A stretch of 64,000 bases of DNA from Saprospiraceae bacterium. GTDB taxonomy: Bacteria; Bacteroidota; Bacteroidia; Chitinophagales; Saprospiraceae. A model generated the notes under the pieces. The model was not told the DNA's origin. It worked only from the letters and a program-made list of their open reading frames with translations, and made no database searches. The translations under genes were made by a program, and so were the position numbers. The stretch spans positions 4,987 through 68,986 of the forward strand of contig JADKGF010000022.1 in NCBI GenBank assembly GCA_016717105.1. The letters run 5' to 3'. Positions 1 to 8,998 of this stretch are shown here, piece by piece (position 1 is the first letter of the stretch; the number at the start of each line of letters is the position of its first letter).

Positions 1-1111
1 TATAGGTAAATCTATCAGCCAAATACCCTTGTCCTGCACCGAGTATCTGCAATAGAAAAACGATATTAACAATAAAGAAAGTCAAACCAAAAAATACAAT
101 TTTATGCTCTTTCTTATAGGATTGGAACAATACATAGATCACCACTGGTGCGATCAAGATTGATGGGTAAAAATACCATGGAAAATAATTGGGATATGGA
201 TATAATGGAGACATCCTGAATGGAACTATAAGCTTTACTAAGTAAATTACAAAACTGAAAGCTCCAATAAAAAGCCTTTGGATAAAGTTAAAATGAGTCT
301 CATCCACTGCCGATGCCAAGGATCCGAAATCTCGAAGCATGTATATACCCAAGATACCGAATATGAGCGATAGCAAGAAAAAAGGAATTTTATTAATGAT
401 GCTTTTGAATTCCCATTTTCTATCCATAAAATAATCTACAGCCATCATACTAAGCGGCAATGAAACAGCTTGGATTTTTGAAAATAGAGACAATGTGAAT
501 AAAATCGTCATCCATAACCATCTAATCGATTTATTATCATTTTTGAATTTTATGTATTGCAATAGAGCACCTAGATAAAAAGCACCAAACAAAACATCTT
601 TTCGTTCTGTCACCCAAGCTACTGATTCTACGCGCATCGGGTGAATTCCAAATAATAAAGCCACAAATAGTGCGCCTCTCCAGCCTATACCCAATAGGAG
701 TGTTATCCTGTAGGTAAGAAAAACGCAGATCAGATGCAAAAGCAGATTGTCCAAATGCCAATTGAAGGGCTTGTCAAAACCAAATTGCATTTTTTCGAGG
801 GCAAACGTCCAGATAGTCAATGGGTTGTAATTGCCTATGACTCCAGAAGTGAATATCTCCTTGGTTGTGGTCCAGAAATTATTTTTGTCCACATGTTGAA
901 CAAGTTTATTTTCATAAAAATTTCTATCATCATCCCAGTTCACAAATTGGTTATCTAATGAAGTAGAAAAACATATTGCTGTGATCAACAAAGCGATTAA
1001 TGCCGGCCACCACGGTGCATGATTTTCGTTGATTGATGTATGACTGACTGCTTGAGATTCCTTTGTGGACCTTACTTTCGATTGTGTATTTGGGTTATTC
1101 TTTTTTGCCAT
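1..1111 (-). CDS. TMTC-like polytopic membrane glycosyltransferase, C-terminus cut by window edge
   Basis: The ATG at 1111 opens a frame that stays open to base 1, giving about 370 residues. After a polar N-terminus of about 33 residues there is a first membrane segment (34-50), then the acidic motif NWDDD (58-62), then HPMRVESVAW (157-166) followed by TERKDVL, and several hydrophobic helices. The order and wording match the TMTC/DUF1736-like O-mannosyltransferase group, in which a GT-C membrane domain is followed by TPR repeats. The TPR part would lie to the left of the window. Substrate cannot be read from sequence. A TAnnTTTG-type element (1146-1139 on the minus strand) lies 28 bp upstream of the start. 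Confidence 0.7.
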   Translation of the reverse strand, partial: MAKKNNPNTQSKVRSTKESQAVSHTSINENHAPWWPALIALLITAICFSTSLDNQFVNWDDDRNFYENKLVQHVDKNNFWTTTKEIFTSGVIGNYNPLTIWTFALEKMQFGFDKPFNWHLDNLLLHLICVFLTYRITLLLGIGWRGALFVALLFGIHPMRVESVAWVTERKDVLFGAFYLGALLQYIKFKNDNKSIRWLWMTILFTLSLFSKIQAVSLPLSMMAVDYFMDRKWEFKSIINKIPFFLLSLIFGILGIYMLRDFGSLASAVDETHFNFIQRLFIGAFSFVIYLVKLIVPFRMSPLYPYPNYFPWYFYPSILIAPVVIYVLFQSYKKEHKIVFFGLTFFIVNIVFLLQILGAGQGYLADRFTY

Positions 1112-1138
1112 AACAGTAACTTAGGTATATCGTTAGTG

Positions 1139-1146
1139 CAAAGTTA
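1139..1146 (-). promoter_or_regulatory. Probable -7 element (TAACTTTG) of the TMTC-like gene
   Basis: On the minus strand the sequence reads TAACTTTG, an exact match to TAnnTTTG. No TTG is found at 17-23 bp upstream, so only half of the promoter is recognisable. Confidence 0.4.
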
Positions 1147-1200
1147 GTTATTGTTTATGGAAATTTATAATATGAGACTTGGTTTTATATTCTATCTGTT

Positions 1201-1926
1201 TCATGTGACCTTTAGAAGTGATTTGATTCTATACGAATAGAAAGGTATTAGAACAATGGCAAAAGCCAATATGACTACAAACTCCAAGGTTATGATGTAT
1301 TCTGGCCACGGTCCTAGCAAATCGTAAAAGGTTTTGCCTGGTGGTTTTGCATTCAGGTACATGTAGTTTGCACCCAAGGCAAGATTGATAGGGTAGATGA
1401 GTACTGCAAGTACATTGATGCTCACAATGGATTTTGCTGCGTCTCTCCATGTCAATTGCCATCCATATACATACCAGCCGTATAGCGCACCCAATATTAT
1501 GACAGCATGGACAGACCAATACCTGACGGCTTCATAATGTGGCAATGACTCCGTGAGTGTAGGTGTAAAAATAGATTGCGCGCAGCCAGCCATTATCCAA
1601 AAAAATGTAATCGCCCACATAAATCTCCATTTATACCACATAATGAATGGCATTATGATGGTCATGATATTGCATAAATGTAGAGGAAAATCGGTCGCAG
1701 GATTTAAAATTCCGACTTCTAACTTATAGAAAACTTTGAAAAGTTGCATAAAAGCACCAAATCCACAAATCAATGTAATAAATAATCTTCCAGTTTGGGC
1801 ATCCCAGCTATTTTTCCCTAAATATAAAATGTAAAAGATGAAAATAATACAACTCCAGAAAGCAATTCCATGCTCAATACCAAAATTGGTAAAATTACCG
1901 TTATCATGAAAAAATATATCTGTCAT
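1201..1926 (-). CDS. YwaF/TIGR02206-type integral membrane protein
   Basis: A 241-residue, mostly hydrophobic protein with about six to seven membrane segments. The motifs PLHLCNI, the helix around SIFTPTLTES, and NYMYLNAKPPG followed by LLGPWPEYI are those of the YwaF (TIGR02206/TMEM164-like) family, whose role is unknown. A longer frame begins at 2007, but a good promoter (TTG at 2000-1998, 19-bp spacer, TAAATTTG at 1978-1971) lies inside that extension. The ATG at 1926 is therefore chosen, giving a protein starting MTDIFFHD. The gene appears monocistronic and divergent from the amidase gene. Confidence 0.75.
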   Translation of the reverse strand: MTDIFFHDNGNFTNFGIEHGIAFWSCIIFIFYILYLGKNSWDAQTGRLFITLICGFGAFMQLFKVFYKLEVGILNPATDFPLHLCNIMTIIMPFIMWYKWRFMWAITFFWIMAGCAQSIFTPTLTESLPHYEAVRYWSVHAVIILGALYGWYVYGWQLTWRDAAKSIVSINVLAVLIYPINLALGANYMYLNAKPPGKTFYDLLGPWPEYIITLEFVVILAFAIVLIPFYSYRIKSLLKVT

Positions 1927-1970
1927 TGGCTTGTTGTTTGGAACAAATGTAATGGATATTTTTAATATTG

Positions 1971-2000
1971 CAAATTTATGATAAGTTTTAATATTGCCAA
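1971..2000 (-). promoter_or_regulatory. Bacteroidota-type promoter of the YwaF-like gene
   Basis: Read on the minus strand: TTG (2000-1998), a 19-bp gap, then TAAATTTG (1978-1971). Both boxes and the spacing fit the phylum consensus TTG-N17-23-TAnnTTTG. This decides the short start at 1926. Confidence 0.6.
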
Positions 2001-2069
2001 TTTTCAAGGTTAAACCCGATATTTATAATTTTTATGGCTAAATTATATATTAAATTAATTTATAATATG

Positions 2070-2077
2070 TATATTTG
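2070..2077 (+). promoter_or_regulatory. Probable -7 element (TATATTTG) of the amidase gene
   Basis: An exact TAnnTTTG match 29 bp before the start codon at 2107. No clear TTG upstream. Confidence 0.4.
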
Positions 2078-2106
2078 CATTTTGATAATCTCTTAAATCC
2101 GATGAA

Positions 2107-3368
2107 ATGCAAAGATTAATGCTTGTCTTATTTACATTATGCTTATGTTCAGTTACATACGCAGGTGAAAAAAATCACGCAGTAGCCAAAGTTAGAAAAG
2201 GAGAAAATCTAGAAGTACTTCTTAAACGGTATTTGTTGACACCGCATCATTGTAATATTGAGACATTTTGTGATTTGAATAATTTGAAATCCAAAAATAA
2301 GATCATTGCTGGAAAGGTGTATAAATTGCCATTGCTTATCATCCGATATAATGGTAAGAATATCCGATCATCAACAGGGATTTCCGACTTATCATTGGCC
2401 AAAAGAGTGGAAAAACTAAATGCTGACTTATTGAAAGCAGGAATCAGGCATCAACATTATAAGGATAATAAAAAAATATGGGTTCCTATGGCAGAATATG
2501 ATTGCGGGAATGCATCTGACTCTGAAAATGTAGCCATAAAAATTGATAATAACTTTTCAGATAGTAATAAAGCTGAACGCAATGATGCACCATCCAAAAC
2601 TTATGTTCCCACAGCCACAGAACTAAAGAGGAAAGGTATTAAAACGATTTCAGCATCTATTATGGGCCCAGCGTATGAGGAAGTGTTTGTTGAAGACCTT
2701 AGTTTGAAAGGTCAAGTATTTTATATTTTGAGCGGGCATGGTGGGCCTGATCCTGGCGCAATGTACACTGCCGGCAAGTCAGATATGTGTGAAGACGAGT
2801 ATGCCTATGATGTGGCATTGCGTTTAGCAAGAAACCTTATGCAACATGGCGCAACTGTCGAAATGGTTGTCCAGGATGAAAATGACGGTATCAGAGATGA
2901 AATGTACCTTGATTGTGACAATGATGAAACAACATTGGGTAAATACACAATACCATTAAGTCAAAAGAAACGATTGCGAGATCGGGCGGCTACTGTCAAT
3001 AAATTGTATCAAAAATATAAAAGGAAAGGATATAAAGTACAAAAAGCCATTGAAATTCACGTGGATTCACGAAGCAAAGAGACCAGACAAGATGTATTTT
3101 TCTATTATAACAAGAATAGCAAAAGTAGTAAGAAACTTGCCGAGACTGTCCAAGGCGTATTTGAATCTAAATATAACGAACACCAAAAAGATCGTGGTAT
3201 CAAGGTTTTGTAGAAGATCGCGGAATTTATATGGTCCGTACACTGACGCCTACTATGGTTTTCGTTGAATTGGCCAATATTCGCAATCTAGCAGATCAAG
3301 AGCGATTGCTAATAAATTCTAATAGACAAGCACTGGCAAATTGGCTTTTTGAAGGATTGAGAAAGTAA
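2107..3368 (+). pseudogene. LysM N-acetylmuramoyl-L-alanine amidase, frameshifted near its end
   Basis: Signal peptide (about residues 1-19, ending TYAG), a LysM-like peptidoglycan-binding segment (about 24-75), a polar linker and an Amidase_3 catalytic domain. Zinc ligands are visible as the His in SGHGG (residue 211), the Glu in CEDEYAYD and the His in EIHVDS. The first frame stops at 3213, but the neighbouring frame continues the domain (GFVEDRGIYMVRTL, then VFVELANIRN) to a stop at 3368. Adding one T at about 3199 turns GGTAT into GGTTAT, giving DRGYQGF and a 420-residue protein. As written, the product lacks the catalytic Glu of VELANI. Family role: cleaving the bond between muramic acid and the stem peptide in the periplasm. 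A consensus error is the simplest explanation. Confidence 0.8.
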
Positions 3369-3378
3369 TTGTAACTAA

Positions 3379-4128
3379 CTATTCACCGAAATCTTCAGAA
3401 ATTTTAGTCATATAGAATTTACGATTTCCAGATTTGTCTATCCATACCAATCGGTCATTTTCAAATATGTACCTATTGCCGTTTTCGGAGATATAATTTC
3501 CGCTAGATGTATCTAATTTGTATGTGTACCACTTAAGTTCATCACTAAATCTGGCTTTCAGACCATCTCTGGTTTCGGTGATATATACCTTTTTATTTGG
3601 GCTTTGTACCTGCCATGTTCCTTCTGGGTCATTGTACGATGGTTTTGAATCGGATTGTGCTTTGTTTAACTCCTTGGTATAAGTACGATCGTCATTGTAA
3701 CTATCGTCATCGTTGTACCTTTCATTTCGGTCCGACTGATCATAGTAATCATCTTCGTTATGTCTTTCACGACCTTTGTGTCCATCATGTCCTGCTGACG
3801 GTCTGTGTCTATCATTTTGTAATTGAATGAATGTTAATCTACCGTGTCTTCTATGGGTATAAAATCTGATATAAGGACCTTGTATTTTTATTCTATTTCC
3901 ATATCGATCATAGTATGTGTTGCCACTGCTACGCTCGAACCAAACCCAATGGCGATAAGTAGGTAATCCTTTTATGTTCAATCCATCTGCATAGGCCTGT
4001 ATTTCTATCGTTTTGCCAGTATAGTCATTATGCCAAAGACCGTTATAACTGCGTGGGTGAGGATTGTTGGCATTTAGAATAAAGGATGATGTAATGAAGA
4101 TTACAATTAAGGTAATAAGTGTTCTCAT
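3379..4128 (-). CDS. Secreted protein with two copies of a small beta-rich domain
   Basis: 249 residues with a clear signal peptide (1-20, ending LNAN). Two similar modules can be aligned by eye: one near residues 28-105 (GLWHNDYTGKTIEI, then SGNTYYDRYGNRIKI), one near 168-245 (GTWQVQSPNKKVYI, then SGNYISENGNRYIF). The order is the same in both: GxW start, a 'DGLxxx' strand, SGN, and GNRxxx. Between them lies a 60-residue His/Asp/Arg/Tyr-rich linker. No family is recognised. It is convergent with the amidase gene, whose corrected end lies 10 bp away. Function unknown; a cell-surface or periplasmic binding role is only a guess. Confidence 0.65.
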   Translation of the reverse strand: MRTLITLIVIFITSSFILNANNPHPRSYNGLWHNDYTGKTIEIQAYADGLNIKGLPTYRHWVWFERSSGNTYYDRYGNRIKIQGPYIRFYTHRRHGRLTFIQLQNDRHRPSAGHDGHKGRERHNEDDYYDQSDRNERYNDDDSYNDDRTYTKELNKAQSDSKPSYNDPEGTWQVQSPNKKVYITETRDGLKARFSDELKWYTYKLDTSSGNYISENGNRYIFENDRLVWIDKSGNRKFYMTKISEDFGE

Positions 4129-4301
4129 TTTATTCAGGTTTTAAATGAATTAATAATTCGAAAACGAGATAGATACGCAAAATATGGTTAAAAGGTAGTT
4201 AAAATTGTTGGCGAATGTTTGTATGAAGTTATAATTATAGGCTTTGTAAGAGTATATAATATTTTAGAAAGTGGACAACATATACATTTTGGTTTATATA
4301 G

Positions 4302-4814
4302 TTATGGTACTTTTGGATATTCAATATTTGTTATTTGCATTACTCTGTTTCCTTTAGGTGTTTTTAGCGTAACAATATCTCCTTTCTTTTTATTTAGAAG
4401 AATCATTGCTATTGGGGATAAAAATGAAATTTTATTTAAGGAGATATTGGCTTCATCTACGCCAACTATTTGATAGTGGCATTCGCAATCTTCTACTTCT
4501 TTGAAAAGTGTAACAATGGATCCAAAGTGAATCTCATTTTGAGGTTGACGTGCCAAATCAACTATTTTAGCAGAATTTATACGTTCATCAAGTAAATGCA
4601 ACTTGGCCGAAAGGTAATTTATCTGAACATGATTTTGTTCGGGCGATTGTTCCATTAATATTTTTCTCTCTTCTATCAGCGATTTCTGTTCGAGTTTCAA
4701 GTCATCAAAGCCATTGGGTGTAACATAGTTTGATGCTCCAGGAGGTAAGGGTACTCTAGGCGTTACTAATGGAATGTCTTCCTGATCACCTTCTTTTAAA
4801 AAACCTCTGCTCAT
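4302..4814 (-). CDS. GreA/GreB-family transcription elongation factor-like protein
   Basis: 170 residues. An N-terminal helical region (about 25-85) begins with YVTPNGFDDL and contains LDERINSAKIVD, the pattern of the Gre coiled coil that reaches into the RNA polymerase secondary channel. The C-terminal domain (about 95-168) has FGSIVTL, YQIVGVDEANI, ISFLSPIAMILLNKKKGD and a final IxNIEY, which fits the GreA_GreB fold. Gre factors rescue backtracked polymerase by stimulating transcript cleavage. The first 22 residues are Pro-rich and atypical, so this may be a paralogue rather than the main GreA. It lies 79 bp before the SDR gene on the same strand. Confidence 0.75.
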   Translation of the reverse strand: MSRGFLKEGDQEDIPLVTPRVPLPPGASNYVTPNGFDDLKLEQKSLIEERKILMEQSPEQNHVQINYLSAKLHLLDERINSAKIVDLARQPQNEIHFGSIVTLFKEVEDCECHYQIVGVDEANISLNKISFLSPIAMILLNKKKGDIVTLKTPKGNRVMQITNIEYPKVP

Positions 4815-4893
4815 CTATTATTTGAATATTTATTTTGGGGATTTTCGTTTGAGTTTTTTGAATACTTGTTTATAAATGCAGGAATTAACATCA

Positions 4894-5748
4894 TCACACA
4901 GGCCTGTAATTATCTTTTTTAGCAATAGTTTTGGCTACCAATTTGTCCACCATTTTGTCAGGTAGATAATAAGCCAATAGTTTGAATAAAAATGGCTTTC
5001 GGTGTACAAGATGTCTTGTTTTGCTTGTTTTTCCGGTTATGATATCTACAATGATGGAAGATATTACACCAACATCAAATGCGGATTTTTCAGAACTTTC
5101 TATCATCTTGTCTGCGGATGAAAGCAATTCTCCATAAGCCGTGTCTTTAAAACGATCTAATGTACCTTTACTTTTTGACCAGATTTCGGTTTTGATAGGA
5201 CCTGGTTCGATCGCCATTACTCTGATACCGAACATCGACAATTCACGTCTGTAAACGTCAGTCATGCTCTCTAGTGCGTGTTTGGAAATACAATATGCAC
5301 CATTATAAGGTGAATTAAACAAGCCTGATACCGAACTTATATTTATGATTATACCCGGTTTGTAGTTTCTATTTGTGCCGAGATAGGGTAGCAGTAAGTT
5401 GGTAATTCTTCGTACTGCTAGTACATTTACATTCATTTGCAATTCGAACTCTTCATCGGTCAGGCATTCCAATGGGCCGGGCACTGCAATTCCAGCATTA
5501 TTGATCAAAGTGTGCAGACCATCTTTTTTGATTAATGTAAATGCTTTTTGCATCTCTGACAGGCACGTTTGTACATCGGTAACATCAAAGACCAAAATTG
5601 TACACTTTTCAGCAAATTGCTGCCTTATAGATGCAGCGTCGATTTCTTTCCTAACTGTTCCAATGACGTGATAGCCATGCTGGATGAGCGTTTTCATTGC
5701 ATCAAAACCAATTCCAGTGGATACTCCGGTGATAAATATATATGGCAT
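4894..5748 (-). CDS. Short-chain dehydrogenase/reductase (classical SDR)
   Basis: 284 residues with all classical SDR landmarks: TGVSTGIG cofactor loop near the N-terminus, NNAG, the catalytic Ser in NISSVSG, the YCISK (YxxxK) active site, and PGPIKTE after it. These enzymes use NAD(P)H to reduce or oxidise alcohols and ketones in the cytoplasm; the substrate cannot be told. Length is slightly above the 250 typical for the family because of a C-terminal extension ending in a basic tail. A minus-strand TAnnTTTG element lies at 5776-5769, 21 bp upstream of the ATG. Confidence 0.85.
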   Translation of the reverse strand: MPYIFITGVSTGIGFDAMKTLIQHGYHVIGTVRKEIDAASIRQQFAEKCTILVFDVTDVQTCLSEMQKAFTLIKKDGLHTLINNAGIAVPGPLECLTDEEFELQMNVNVLAVRRITNLLLPYLGTNRNYKPGIIINISSVSGLFNSPYNGAYCISKHALESMTDVYRRELSMFGIRVMAIEPGPIKTEIWSKSKGTLDRFKDTAYGELLSSADKMIESSEKSAFDVGVISSIIVDIITGKTSKTRHLVHRKPFLFKLLAYYLPDKMVDKLVAKTIAKKDNYRPV

Positions 5749-5899
5749 ACTTTGAGTATAAATGAAGTCAAAGATACATTTTTTTATTAATCAATGTTAA
5801 GCTAATTCTAATCAAATTTTCATTTAGTAAATCATCATTTTTTCTAAATATTTTCATATTCCTGAATTAGTTCAATTTTTAATCATATTTGGCTAGGGA

Positions 5900-5948
5900 T
5901 GTATAACAAAAGTTATATAAAGTAAGTAGAATGTTAAATGTAATTTTG
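5900..5948 (+). promoter_or_regulatory. Dyad operator plus -7 box upstream of the lipoprotein/two-component locus
   Basis: The 19-mer TGTATAACAAAAGTTATAT (5900-5918) contains the perfect dyad TATAAC-AAAA-GTTATA. It is followed after 22 bp by TAATTTTG (5941-5948), a match to TAnnTTTG. The identical 19-mer with the identical 22-bp spacing recurs at 11287-11335. The dyad takes the place of the -33 box, as expected of an activator site. The start codon of the next gene is 52 bp downstream. Confidence 0.6.
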
Positions 5949-6000
5949 TGAGTGTATTTTTTTACCTAATTTTAATTTTTTAATCCATAATCAAAGCACC

Positions 6001-6696
6001 ATGAAAACACGTAAAAATGTTGTTTTTTTAAGCACTATTTTCTTTAAGCCCACTCATTATTTGGGAATATTTGTAATTTCTTTTTTCTTATTTGTCTTAG
6101 TAGGTTGCGACAATAATTTGAAAGATGCTGATGCTATTCTCGCTGCGGTCCCCGAAAAGTACAAAAGTAATCCATCAGAGTACATCTTGAAATCAGTTCA
6201 ACTAGCTGCTAGGTTGGAAACTGAAATAGCAAATGCAAAGAATACATCTATTTCTGAAGAAATTCAGGAAAAAATGGCGATTGTAAAAAAATCTGACACG
6301 ATTAACGATGGAGGAAAACCTCAAATTAATCAAATGAAGATGATGTCAACTATGTCAATGACCAATTGTCCTGGTGATACCATTCAAGGAGTGAAATTTG
6401 ATTTTACGCCTTTATTGGCATCTCTGTATCGGGGTCAACAATTGACATCTGTAACAGATTTAACATTTGAAGGTTTTGGTATTTATGTTAGGTTTGCAGA
6501 ACATGGCGCAACAAAGCCAGCATCATATACTATGAGTAATACAGAATGGGCAGAAAATTATGCAAACAAAAAAACCGTCTTTATCAATTATTCGCAAAAT
6601 TTGACAGGCAATAATTATAAACTTTTAGTGGATTCTAGTGGTAAAATACTGGGTGATAATATAGGTATGATTTGTCCTAACTACTGTCCACAATAG
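6001..6696 (+). CDS. Lipoprotein of unknown function, first gene of a signalling locus
   Basis: 231 residues. A long N-terminal region leads to a hydrophobic segment and the lipobox LVGC, so the mature protein probably starts at the Cys near residue 36. Beyond that are a helical part (DADAILAAV, then LAARLETEIANAKN) and a C-terminal part that ends in two Cys residues (MICPNYCPQ). No family is recognised. It precedes the membrane protein/kinase/regulator genes by 43 bp and has a well-defined promoter with a dyad at 5900-5948. It could be an envelope sensor or an output of the downstream two-component system; both are inference. Confidence 0.6.
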   Translation: MKTRKNVVFLSTIFFKPTHYLGIFVISFFLFVLVGCDNNLKDADAILAAVPEKYKSNPSEYILKSVQLAARLETEIANAKNTSISEEIQEKMAIVKKSDTINDGGKPQINQMKMMSTMSMTNCPGDTIQGVKFDFTPLLASLYRGQQLTSVTDLTFEGFGIYVRFAEHGATKPASYTMSNTEWAENYANKKTVFINYSQNLTGNNYKLLVDSSGKILGDNIGMICPNYCPQ

Positions 6697-6739
6697 ATAT
6701 ATAAAGAGAAGTTGTAAAAAATGATAAAAATGTTTAACC

Positions 6740-7438
6740 TTGATAATTTCTCAATATAATAATAATCACTTATCATTGTTGTCAATATACTTGATGGCAA
6801 TGATAAGTATTTTAAATTACATGACGCTGTACAATTATATATCATTAATCAGTTTGATGATAGGGATTTATCTGCATATTCGTGGCTATAGTGTATTGAA
6901 GTATTTGCTTCCATTTATATTTTATACTCTTATTATTGAAGTATTTTTAAATTATTATTTGTCCAAAACCTACGGAACATCTGAAAAAATGTACAGCTAT
7001 TTTAGTTTTACCTGTGCATTATTTTATCTATTCCAATACTATTTGCACTTTAAAGAACAGCCTTGGAGTAAATATCTGGTTTACGCTATTTTTGTTTGGA
7101 TACTTTCGTCATTGTATATTTTTACTCAGCAAAGTCCGATATGGTATTTTTTACCATATTATTTGGGATTCGGTCTTATTATACCTTTGATTTTTAAATA
7201 TTTTTACAACATGTTGTATATTGACAAATACAGAAGTGTAAAAAATGAGCCTTTGTTTTACTTCTCATTAGGCCTATTATTGTTTTCATTTACAACGTTT
7301 CCAATTTTGGTATTTCTTGATGTCCTTATTCTTCATGAAATTGGTCGGTCGACAGTAAGCACTATTTTACAATATGGAAACGTATTTATTAGTGCTGGAT
7401 ATTTAGCAGCAGTATTATGTACGAAGAAATCATCATAA
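6740..7438 (+). CDS. Polytopic membrane protein preceding a histidine kinase
   Basis: About 232 residues and almost entirely hydrophobic, with roughly seven membrane helices, ending in a short KKSS tail. The frame can start at TTG 6740 or at an ATG at 6794; the short out-of-frame peptide from ATG 6730 could mean that the true start is hidden by another indel. No family motif is seen. Its last 22 bases overlap the start of the kinase gene (ATG 7417), which suggests translational coupling. It may supply the membrane sensing part for the kinase, which itself has only one membrane segment; this is inference. Confidence 0.55.
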   Translation: MIISQYNNNHLSLLSIYLMAMISILNYMTLYNYISLISLMIGIYLHIRGYSVLKYLLPFIFYTLIIEVFLNYYLSKTYGTSEKMYSYFSFTCALFYLFQYYLHFKEQPWSKYLVYAIFVWILSSLYIFTQQSPIWYFLPYYLGFGLIIPLIFKYFYNMLYIDKYRSVKNEPLFYFSLGLLLFSFTTFPILVFLDVLILHEIGRSTVSTILQYGNVFISAGYLAAVLCTKKSS

Positions 7439-8225
7439 AAGTCATTTGGGCAGCATTTGTAATACCAGTTGCTTTGACAGGCATTTACTTTGGTTTTTTA
7501 ATTCTTACCAAAAGAAAAAGTACGAATTCGAAACTGAAAAAAAGGAGGCGCAATTGCGTGATCAGGCACATAAAATCGAAAAACAAGAAGCCATAGAGTT
7601 GGAAAGAAACAGGATCGCCAATGAAATGCACGATGATTTAGGCTCGGGATTAACCATAATAAGGTATCTTAGTGATGATATTATCAACTCAAAGGCTGAT
7701 CCTGAAATTGAGAAAAGTGTAATAAAGATAGCCGAATATTCTACTAGACTTGTCCAAAATATGTCTGAGATAATTTGGGCGATGAATAGTCGATTTGACA
7801 ATGTAGAAGGACTTATTAGTTATTTGCGAAGATATGTTGTGGAATATCTAGAGGACAATAAGATGGAACATACTTTTTTACTGGATGAAGACATTGGAGA
7901 CCAATTTATTAGTGGGGAAAATCGGCGGAATGTCTTGCTCGTTGTAAAGGAGATATTGCACAACAGTATCAAATATTCAGGAGCTAGAAGTATTCACATC
8001 AATTGTTCTCTCAAGAGCTTATTAATGATAAATATTTTGGAGTCAGGTGGAAAAGGTTTTGATCCAGACATGGTCAGCGATATTGGGAATGGTATTCATA
8101 ATATGAAAAAACGAATGGACGCTTCAGGTGGCAGTATCATTTTTGAAAACACAGGCAAAGGAATGCATTTTCAAATCAGACTTCCTCTTAAAGAAATAAA
8201 ACAAAAAGACGAACAAATATCATGA
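7417..8225 (+). pseudogene. NarL/DesK-type sensor histidine kinase, single frameshift near the N-terminus
   Basis: From ATG 7417 the frame reads MYEEIIIKVIWAAF and one membrane helix up to LILTKRK. It then breaks in an AAAAA run (7515-7519); adding one A continues it as KKYEFETEKKEAQLRDQA. The corrected protein has 269 residues: one membrane helix, a coiled coil, the HisKA_3 phosphorylation motif in NRIANEMHDDLGSG, the N box around KEILHNSIKYSG, and the G box GKGFDPDM followed by GNGIHNMKKRM. This is the compact HPK7-type kinase that pairs with LuxR-type regulators. The stop overlaps the regulator start as ATGA (8222-8225). Confidence 0.8.
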
Positions 8226-8869
8226 AAGAGGTAAAATACAATGTCGCTATTATTGAAGATCTAAAAGATATTGCGCTTAGTCTTCAATCTTTTTTTAATT
8301 CAGAAGATGATATGCAATGCAATAATGTGTACCACAATGTAGAAGATGCCATTCTTTTTATACCTCAGTAAGAAGGTAATATTGTCTTGGTCGATATAGG
8401 ACTGCCAAGAGCGAGTGGGATCGAAGCTATTCAACAAATCAAAGCCAAGTGCCCAAACATGCTTTTTTGTATGTTTACTGTATATGAAGATGACGAGAAA
8501 ATATTTCGCTCGCTCCAAGCAGGAGCCAAAGGCTATATTCTCAAAGGCTCATCAAAAGACAAAATCGTAATTGCTATACGAGAGTTGGCCGAAGGTGGCT
8601 CACCGATGAGCCCGACCATTGCTCGAAAAATCATCGACTCTTTCAAAGATTTTAAGTTACAACCAGTACAAAAGGAATTACCATTAACTTGTCGTGAAAT
8701 TGAATTGCTCCATCTGCTGGCTAAAGGTATGTTATACAAAGAAATTGCTAATCAATTACATATCACCGTAGGAACTGTAAAACAACATATCCACAAAATT
8801 TATGACAAGCTTCAAGTAAATAATAAAACCGAAGCTATCAATAAAATGAACACAAACGGTCATAGTTAG
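8222..8869 (+). pseudogene. NarL/FixJ-family response regulator with an in-frame stop in the receiver domain
   Basis: Reads MKEVKYNVAIIEDLKDIALS from ATG 8222, with the acidic pocket IIED, then meets TAA at 8369-8371 (codon 50). The same frame continues with IVLVDIGLPRASG, where the Asp of LVDIGLP is the phospho-acceptor, then a receiver C-terminal half and a LuxR-type helix-turn-helix (about residues 145-207, LTCREIELLHLLAKG, then IANQLHITVGTVKQHI). The total is 215 codons, the normal length. Unlike the other broken genes here this is a base substitution, so real inactivation is more credible. Reinitiation at TTG 8387 would give a protein lacking the first half of the receiver. Confidence 0.8.
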
Positions 8870-8998
8870 TATCAAAAATTACAAGACATCGATCTTTAAA
8901 GAAATTTTTATTTATATCATCAGCGGAATTTCAAACAATTATTCAGGCTGTCTGTCTTTTCATTATCTTTACGGCAAATCAAAAATAGATCAATAGTT

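Noticed and set aside
537..958. Two short open frames in the first kilobase
   Set aside because: Both lie over the leftward TMTC-like gene, which explains the region.
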